A DNA stretch of 5,818 nt, from assembly GCA_900317065.1 (NCBI GenBank), contig ONFK01000115.1, forward strand, positions 1-5,818, written 5' to 3'. Each line of letters opens with the position of its first letter. The stretch's first letter is position 1. The notes under the pieces are model-generated. The model was not told the origin of the DNA. It ran no database searches and saw nothing but the letters and a program-made list of their open reading frames with translations. This DNA is from an uncultured Bacteroidales bacterium (GTDB lineage Bacteria > Bacteroidota > Bacteroidia > Bacteroidales > UBA932). Positions 1 through 3,841 of the stretch are shown piece by piece. Position numbers and translations under genes: made by a program.

Positions 1-581
1 CCGTCCTTTACAAGAAACGTGTCCGGCAAATCCGGGATTCTTCCGTGACACATTTTTTGTTTCTCTCGCGAAGGGTAAGCGCTGAATGATTGAGCGTCAG
101 TTGTATATGACATGGGGTTGAAGTACAATGATCCTGTGCCCCAAGGATATGAATATGGAAGGTATTTGTCGCTGGCAAGAAAACCGTTTCTTGCGATGTA
201 AACGATCTCCCGTCGCACACTTTCAAGTGTTGGAAGGGGGATGGGGTCTGTGGTAAAACCTGAAAGATTCTTGTATCGCCCTGTACTCAGATAGTAGCGA
301 TGAAGCTTTGCTTTATAGTAATTAAAAAAGTTGAGGCAATCCTCTCTTGTGCATCCGGCAAGCAATACGTGAATGTGATTGCTCATGACTTCAAACGATA
401 TTACCTTTACTTTTGCATACGAGGCGGCAATCGCAATCAGGGTTACACAAAACTTGAAATCTTCGGGTGTTTCGCATAAGATCTCGGTCAGTTTTCCCGG
501 GGTACATACGTGCCAGAAGGGATTGTTGTTTGAAAAAGTGTTTGAGCAGAATTGCTCCGCTTGAGCGAAAGAAATTTTCAT
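1..581 (-). CDS. REP-associated (RAYT-like) tyrosine HUH transposase, C-terminus cut by window edge
   Basis: Seen: an open frame of 193 complete codons runs from ATG (579-581) off the left edge without a stop. The protein begins MKISFAQAEQFCSNTF and carries PFWHVCTPGK (residues 21-30), the region equivalent to the WHV start of Y1-type transposases. The HUH motif is SNHIHVLLAG, with His69 and His71. A tyrosine-rich helix at 85-97 (FFNYYKAKLHRYY) probably holds the nucleophilic Tyr. A later segment, VYIARNGFL then YPW, resembles the YIHxNPVRAG...YPWSS block of this family. Known: such single-strand transposases cut and rejoin DNA at hairpins, and RAYTs act on REP palindromes. The start is fixed because an in-frame TAG lies upstream with no other in-frame ATG between. 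The gene is AT-richer than its neighbours, suggesting horizontal origin. A palindrome array begins about 100 bases upstream. Whether the missing C-terminus is intact is unknown. Confidence 0.85.
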   Translation of the reverse strand, partial: MKISFAQAEQFCSNTFSNNNPFWHVCTPGKLTEILCETPEDFKFCVTLIAIAASYAKVKVISFEVMSNHIHVLLAGCTREDCLNFFNYYKAKLHRYYLSTGRYKNLSGFTTDPIPLPTLESVRREIVYIARNGFLASDKYLPYSYPWGTGSLYFNPMSYTTDAQSFSAYPSREKQKMCHGRIPDLPDTFLVKD

Positions 582-630
582 AACGCCATTTTCTAATGTT
601 CCACATAATCTCCGCCACTATTGGCGTTGC

Positions 631-662
631 GCTAATATAGATATTTTTACTTCTACCAGCAA
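631..662 (-). promoter_or_regulatory. Candidate Bacteroidetes-type promoter for the RAYT-like gene
   Basis: On the minus strand TTG (662-660) is followed after 20 bases by TATATTAGC (639-631). This matches the Bacteroidetes -7 box TAnnTTTGC with one mismatch, and the spacing is in the usual 19-21 range. It would leave a 5' untranslated region of about 40-45 bases before the ATG at 581, whose A-rich upstream sequence is typical of the phylum. It is a weak match in an AT-rich stretch. Confidence 0.35.
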
Positions 663-683
663 TACTTTTTTGAAAAACATTTT

Positions 684-867
684 ACTTGTATGCAAAACCG
701 CCCTTTCTGCATACATCTCCCTCCAAACAGCCGGACTTGTATGCAAAACCGGGCGTTTTGCATACATCTTCCTTCAAATCGCCCGACATGTATGCAAAAC
801 CGGGCGTTTTGCATACATCCCCCTCCAAATCACCCGACTTGTATGCAAAATGCCAGCCTCTGCATAC
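684..867 (+). repeat. Palindromic tandem array 1: four REP-like units, exact 51-bp period
   Basis: Four 27-bp palindromes lie at 688-714, 739-765, 790-816 and 841-867, each starting exactly 51 bases after the last. Units 2 and 3 have perfect 10-bp arms, GTATGCAAAA and TTTTGCATAC, around the 7-base loop CCGGGCG. Units 1 and 4 have one and two arm mismatches and different loops. The 24-base spacers are similar to each other: they start ATCTYCC or ATCCCCC, contain CAAA, and end in GACTT or GACAT. Conserved spacers distinguish this from CRISPR. The array fills the gap between the RAYT-like gene and the 3' end of the lipoprotein gene, so it is a REP/BIME-like intergenic element. Array 2 (3533-3770) is the same family in the opposite orientation. 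Confidence 0.9.
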
Positions 868-879
868 ACAGGGGCTGGC
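852..879 (-). terminator. Probable Rho-independent terminator of the mtnN-lipoprotein unit
   Basis: An inverted repeat with 11-base arms (852-862 and 869-879, one non-Watson-Crick position) and a 6-base loop is anchored by GCCAGCC/GGCTGGC. On the minus strand the stem is followed by ATTTTGC. It lies 22 bases beyond the lipoprotein stop codon at 902-904. The T-tract is short, so termination may be partial. The hairpin overlaps the last palindrome of array 1 (841-867), and the two structures cannot form at the same time. Confidence 0.5.
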
Positions 880-901
880 GACGGGGGATTCGGCGGGATT
901 C

Positions 902-2314
902 CTACAGCAGCCGGACATCCCAGCCGGAGATCAGATCGCCGTACAGTACGAAGAGGACTTCCAGGGTCTTGCCGCTGGCGGCATCGGTGACGTGATAGCG
1001 GCGCAGGCGCTCGTTCTCGAATACGAGTTCGTACTCACCGAGTTCCAGAGCCGGATAACTGACCGAAGGGTCGTCCGGAATCATCCCGTTCACGCTGCGC
1101 TCGTGGATGGCGCCATTCGCGATCATGCGCTGCATGTTGCGCTCGACCACTGCCATCAACGAAGCGTTATCGAAAGGATCGGTGGAAGGCGCAACTGCAG
1201 GAGCTTCAGGGAGTTCGCCTGCAGCACGCACGGCGCGAAGGCTGTCGGCGTAGACCTTGAAGCGGGCGCGCAGATCCGCCGAAGTCAGACCCTCGACCGT
1301 ATAGAGAGAGATGCCCTGCGCACCGGCGCTGAAGGCTGCATCCATCTTGTCGAATATCAACTCCGGATCTCCGCCAAGCTCGGTGTCAACTCCGCACATG
1401 AGGGTAGTGCCCTCGCCCTTGCCGAGGTAGTTGCTCAAGGTGGCATCCCTCGCGAACGAAGGATCCATCGTGTAGAAATCGCAGTAGGCCATGGGATGGA
1501 CCATGTCCAGATCCCACTTCGCGAAGTCCTGGAACACCATGAACTTGTCGAGCCCGATGGCCGCGAAGGGCGATGCGGTGACCTTTTTCCCCGCCTTGTG
1601 GGCGACCTCGCACATTAAATTCGCTACCTCGGTCACCTGGTTGCAGCGGAACTCGCACCACTTCTCGTCGCGTGAGGGATCCTCCTGGTCGCGCGGGTCG
1701 TATCCGTACTCCTTCTCGAACTTCTCAAGCATGGCGGGATGGTAGCCGTAGTCGTATTCCGGCCAGACCTCGGTATCCTGACGCAGATTATAGTTGTAGG
1801 CCAGCGAAATAGGCAGCACGCAGTCGATCAGCCGGCAGTAATCCAGGCAGATGCCCTCCACGCCGTCCACGGCCACTATATCCTCGACCTTCTTCCGCAG
1901 ATACTCGCGCACCTCGGGAAGGGCCGGGCACAGGAACTTATAGGAATTCACGTAAGCCTTGTGATCCGCCACGCTCTCGCCATTGCGGTTGACGCTGAAC
2001 CAGTCGGGATGCTCCTCGAGCATCTGCGCGCGCTCCTGACGGGGAGGATTCAGGGTCCATACCCATGCGTAGACCTTGATTCCGTGCCGGCGGGCGATCT
2101 CCACGTCCTTCTTGTAAGCCTCCACGGACGGGGCGTGCAGCATCACTGCATCGAGCCCAGCCTCCTCCATATGGGTGAAGGCGGATTCCATGTCGATGGA
2201 CGGGATGTCCTCGATCCAGGTCCAGAACATAGGGTAAGATTCGGATTTCCTGCCGCAGGAGATGATCGCGAGCGAAGCAAGCAGAACGGCCGTAGCCTTG
2301 AGAAGATGTTTCAT
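902..2314 (-). CDS. GHL10-like glycosyl-hydrolase-fold lipoprotein
   Basis: Seen: 470 residues. The N-terminus has a basic start, a hydrophobic stretch and a lipobox ending IISC, with the lipidated Cys at residue 20, so the mature protein should be envelope-anchored. Residues about 27-350 read as a TIM barrel of the GHL10/DUF187-like type: an ARRHGIKVYAWVW strand (74-86), then FLCPALPEVREY (127-138) just before GVEGICLDYCR (151-161, candidate acidic residue Asp158). This is followed by the EKWCEFRCNQVTEVA helix (217-231) and DLDMVHPMAY (268-277). Known: families of this type are annotated as putative glycosidases, mostly uncharacterised. A Pro/Ala-rich linker (about 359-378) leads to a C-terminal region of about 90 residues that I do not recognise. 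It starts 14 bases after mtnN, so it is probably co-transcribed. The substrate is unknown and catalysis is inferred from fold only. Confidence 0.75.
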   Translation of the reverse strand: MKHLLKATAVLLASLAIISCGRKSESYPMFWTWIEDIPSIDMESAFTHMEEAGLDAVMLHAPSVEAYKKDVEIARRHGIKVYAWVWTLNPPRQERAQMLEEHPDWFSVNRNGESVADHKAYVNSYKFLCPALPEVREYLRKKVEDIVAVDGVEGICLDYCRLIDCVLPISLAYNYNLRQDTEVWPEYDYGYHPAMLEKFEKEYGYDPRDQEDPSRDEKWCEFRCNQVTEVANLMCEVAHKAGKKVTASPFAAIGLDKFMVFQDFAKWDLDMVHPMAYCDFYTMDPSFARDATLSNYLGKGEGTTLMCGVDTELGGDPELIFDKMDAAFSAGAQGISLYTVEGLTSADLRARFKVYADSLRAVRAAGELPEAPAVAPSTDPFDNASLMAVVERNMQRMIANGAIHERSVNGMIPDDPSVSYPALELGEYELVFENERLRRYHVTDAASGKTLEVLFVLYGDLISGWDVRLL

Positions 2315-2328
2315 GTTTTATATGTGAT

Positions 2329-3027
2329 TCAGATAGTGTCGGGAAGGGCGTTGACGAAGGCCTGCAGGATTTCGAAAGATTCGCTGCCGACCGTTTCCCA
2401 GAAGTTTTCGAACTGGCCGAGACGGTTTTCTTCTTCGGCGGTGTCGCTGATGACGCGCATGCTGATGAAGGGAGTGCCATACATGTGGCAGACCTGGGAG
2501 ATGGATCCGGATTCCATGTCGCAGGCGAGGGCGTCGGGGAAGTGCCCGAGGACGAAGGCGTTGTCGGCAGGCCCCGCCACGAAGCGGTCGCCGCTGGCAA
2601 TCAGGCCGAAATGCAGCTTGGCGGGATTGGCCTTCGGACGGGCATTGCCCGTCCGTAAGCCGGCACCGCAGTCATCCTCTAGGCTGCGGGCGGCGTTCAG
2701 CAGGACGGGATGCGCCTCGAACCGGGCCGGAAAGCCCTGCACCTGCCCATACTCGTTGGGCTCGCCGTACCAGCAATCATGATAAGCTACCTGTGCGGCC
2801 ACGACGACATCCAGCAGATGTACATCTTTCGAGATGCCCCCGGCGCATCCGGTAGAAATGATGCAGTCAGGATGATGCTCGCTGATCAGTTTGTAGGCGT
2901 TTACCGCCGAATTGACTTTTCCCCATCCGCAGTGAACGGGAATGATTTCGTGCCTGCTGCTGTTTGAAAGGACCTTGCGAGCCATCTCGTACTCCTGGTC
3001 CATTGCTGTCATGATACCGATTTTCAT
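2329..3027 (-). CDS. mtnN: 5'-methylthioadenosine/S-adenosylhomocysteine nucleosidase
   Basis: This cytoplasmic enzyme hydrolyses the adenine glycosidic bond of MTA, SAH and related 5'-deoxyadenosine compounds, relieving product inhibition of SAM-dependent enzymes and feeding methionine salvage. Seen: 232 residues, the same length as E. coli MtnN. The N-terminus MKIGIMTAMDQEYE places Glu12 where the family has its catalytic acid. STGCAGGI (58-65) and LIASGDRFV (142-150) are conserved ligand-pocket segments. CDMESGSISQVC holds Glu172 and MRVISDT holds Asp195, matching E. coli Glu174 and Asp197. All key residues are present. Start: ATG at 3025-3027 gives the normal family N-terminus, and a -7-like box lies directly upstream. 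It is the first gene of a probable two-gene unit with the lipoprotein downstream. SAH cleavage also yields S-ribosylhomocysteine, the LuxS substrate, but luxS is not in this window. Confidence 0.93.
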   Translation of the reverse strand: MKIGIMTAMDQEYEMARKVLSNSSRHEIIPVHCGWGKVNSAVNAYKLISEHHPDCIISTGCAGGISKDVHLLDVVVAAQVAYHDCWYGEPNEYGQVQGFPARFEAHPVLLNAARSLEDDCGAGLRTGNARPKANPAKLHFGLIASGDRFVAGPADNAFVLGHFPDALACDMESGSISQVCHMYGTPFISMRVISDTAEEENRLGQFENFWETVGSESFEILQAFVNALPDTI

Positions 3028-3031
3028 GATA

Positions 3032-3039
3032 CAAATTTA
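3032..3039 (-). promoter_or_regulatory. -7 box candidate for mtnN, four bases from the start codon
   Basis: TAAATTTG on the minus strand is an exact match to the Bacteroidetes TAnnTTTG -7 element and is followed by TATC and then the mtnN ATG. No ideal -33 element is seen: TTTG at 3057-3054 leaves only 14 bases and TTG at 3066-3064 leaves 24. If used, transcription would begin at or next to the ATG, giving a leaderless mRNA. Confidence 0.4.
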
Positions 3040-3054
3040 ATAAAATATCTGCAC

Positions 3055-3120
3055 AAATGCCGGCAATGCTGGTACCGGGCCCATTTTTTCGGGGCACGGA
3101 CCAGCCCTTTGCCGGCATTT
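3055..3120. repeat. 66-bp imperfect palindrome in the divergent mtnN/LysR-like promoter region
   Basis: The outer arms are a perfect 12-bp inverted repeat, AAATGCCGGCAA (3055-3066) and TTGCCGGCATTT (3109-3120). Inside, GCTGGT (3068-3073) pairs with ACCAGC (3100-3105), and the inner CCG/GGCCC segment pairs imperfectly with GGGGC-CGG around the loop ATTTTTTC. The right arm contains the -33 TTTG of the LysR-like gene, and the left arm lies next to the mtnN -7 box. It could be an operator, a small palindromic mobile element, or a cruciform-forming site. It is unrelated in sequence to the 51-bp arrays. Confidence 0.8.
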
Positions 3121-3140
3121 TAAAAAAGTATTATCTTTGC
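3108..3140 (+). promoter_or_regulatory. Bacteroidetes-type promoter of the LysR-like gene
   Basis: TTTG at 3108-3111, then 20 bases, then TATCTTTGC at 3132-3140 is an exact match in sequence and spacing to the Bacteroidetes primary sigma factor consensus. The box ends only a few bases before ATG 3144, so transcription would begin at or beside the start codon (leaderless). The -33 element is inside the 66-bp palindrome, so a protein bound there could block it. Confidence 0.7.
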
Positions 3141-3143
3141 ATT

Positions 3144-3512
3144 ATGCTTGAAGACAATAGAATCAAGGTTTTCCTGACGGTGCTGGAGTGCGGCAATTTC
3201 ACTGCGGCGGCATATAAGTTGGGAATCAGCCAGCCGGCGGTGAGTCAGAATATTGCGGAGTTGGAGCGGCTGCTTGGGGTGCAGTTGATGGAGCGTGCTC
3301 GCGGTGAGATTTCGCTGACGGAAAACGGCCGTGTCTTTGAAGGTTACGCGCGTCAGATAGCCCATTGGTATGCCGTGGCCGACCGGGCATTTCATCCCGA
3401 TCCTCTGGCACTTCATCCCCAGCCGGAAAAGCCTGCGGTTCTGCGGCTCGACGACGGCCGCACCGCTGAAGTCTGGGCATCCGGTAGCGACATTCATATA
3501 GAATTGAAATAA
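3144..3512 (+). CDS. Small LysR-type HTH regulator lacking the effector-binding domain
   Basis: Seen: 122 residues. Residues 1-65 are a clear LysR winged helix-turn-helix: FLTVLECGNFTAAAYKLGIS, then QPAVSQNIAELERLLGVQL as the recognition helix and linker helix, then ERARGEISLTENG as the wing. After about residue 75 the chain is short and ends in a strand-like AEVWASGSDIHIELK. The roughly 200-residue co-inducer domain of normal LysR proteins (about 300 residues) is absent, with no frameshift evidence in the remaining bases, so this looks like a deliberate HTH-only protein rather than a fresh truncation. The start at 3144 is chosen because the LysR fold begins there and the promoter box lies at 3132-3140; an in-frame ATG at 3057 would place the promoter inside the gene. 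It is divergent from mtnN and may control it or itself, which is inference only. Confidence 0.85.
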   Translation: MLEDNRIKVFLTVLECGNFTAAAYKLGISQPAVSQNIAELERLLGVQLMERARGEISLTENGRVFEGYARQIAHWYAVADRAFHPDPLALHPQPEKPAVLRLDDGRTAEVWASGSDIHIELK

Positions 3513-3532
3513 TCCCTTCGTTTCCTTCGCCG

Positions 3533-3770
3533 ACTTGTATGCAAAAAGCCTTGTTTTGCATACAAGTCAACAGTTTTCAGGGGAGATGTATGCAAAAAGC
3601 CCGATTTTGCATACAAGCCGGCAATTTTCAAGGGAGATGTATGCAAAAAGCCTGATTTTGCATACAAGTCGGCAGTTTTCAAGGGAGATGTATGCAAAAA
3701 GCCTTGTTTTGCATACAAGTCAACAGTTTTCAAGGGAGATGTATGCAAAAAGCCTCATATTGCATACAAG
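3533..3770 (-). repeat. Palindromic tandem array 2: five REP-like units, exact 51-bp period, inverted relative to array 1
   Basis: Five 27-bp palindromes lie at 3537-3563, 3588-3614, 3639-3665, 3690-3716 and 3741-3767, each exactly 51 bases apart. Arms are GTATGCAAAA and TTTTGCATAC, and only unit 5 has an arm mismatch (TATTGCATAC). Loops on the plus strand are AGCCTTG, AGCCCGA, AGCCTGA, AGCCTTG and AGCCTCA. Spacers are 24 bases and highly similar. Read on the minus strand they begin ATCTCCC and mostly end GACTT, the same as the plus-strand spacers of array 1, so this array is inverted. It occupies the gap between the convergent 3' ends of the LysR-like gene and nifJ, a typical REP/BIME location. 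Confidence 0.92.
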
Positions 3771-3788
3771 CGGGCGGCCATCAATAAA

Positions 3789-3821
3789 AAACGGAAGTCC
3801 GCAGCGTGCGGGCTTCCGTTT
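3789..3821 (-). terminator. Strong Rho-independent terminator after nifJ
   Basis: A hairpin with arms 3789-3803 and 3807-3821 has 15 positions, 14 of them Watson-Crick paired (AAACGGAAG/CTTCCGTTT and CCGCA/TGCGG), with a 3-base loop. On the minus strand it is followed by a T-run (the complement of AATAAAAA at 3783-3790). It begins 20 bases after the nifJ stop codon. On the plus strand the following T-run is weak, so action on read-through from the LysR-like gene is possible but less sure. Confidence 0.9.
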
Positions 3822-3841
3822 ATCTAAAACAGCGCGACCGA

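Noticed and set aside
391..618. 75-codon minus-strand frame starting at 618
   Set aside because: It overlaps the RAYT-like gene in another frame and lacks any motif. The shifted frame from ATG 581 carries the continuous transposase motifs.
686..1618. Long plus-strand reading frame through array 1 and antisense to the lipoprotein gene
   Set aside because: Its start is repeat-derived peptide and the rest is the complement of a well-supported gene. No family is recognisable.
1739..2782. 347-codon plus-strand frame spanning the lipoprotein and mtnN genes
   Set aside because: It lies antisense to two genes with clear family motifs. High GC keeps the opposite strand open.
3057..3143. Upstream in-frame ATG extending the LysR-like protein by 29 residues
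   Set aside because: The added residues come from the 66-bp palindrome and the promoter. The LysR fold and promoter box support ATG 3144.
3494..3748. Minus-strand 84-codon frame made of YAK/LHTS repeats
   Set aside because: It consists of array 2 plus the antisense end of the LysR-like gene. The periodicity follows from the 51-base unit, and there is no promoter or start context.
688..3767. CRISPR arrays (27-bp repeat, 24-bp spacer geometry)
   Set aside because: Spacers are near-identical within and between arrays, the repeats are perfect palindromes with variable centres, and no cas genes are present. This is a REP-like tandem repeat.
3537..3767. Array units as tandem promoters, since arms contain TTTTGC like the -7 box
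   Set aside because: The TA of TAnnTTTGC is missing in the units, and there is no gene start downstream in the right place.
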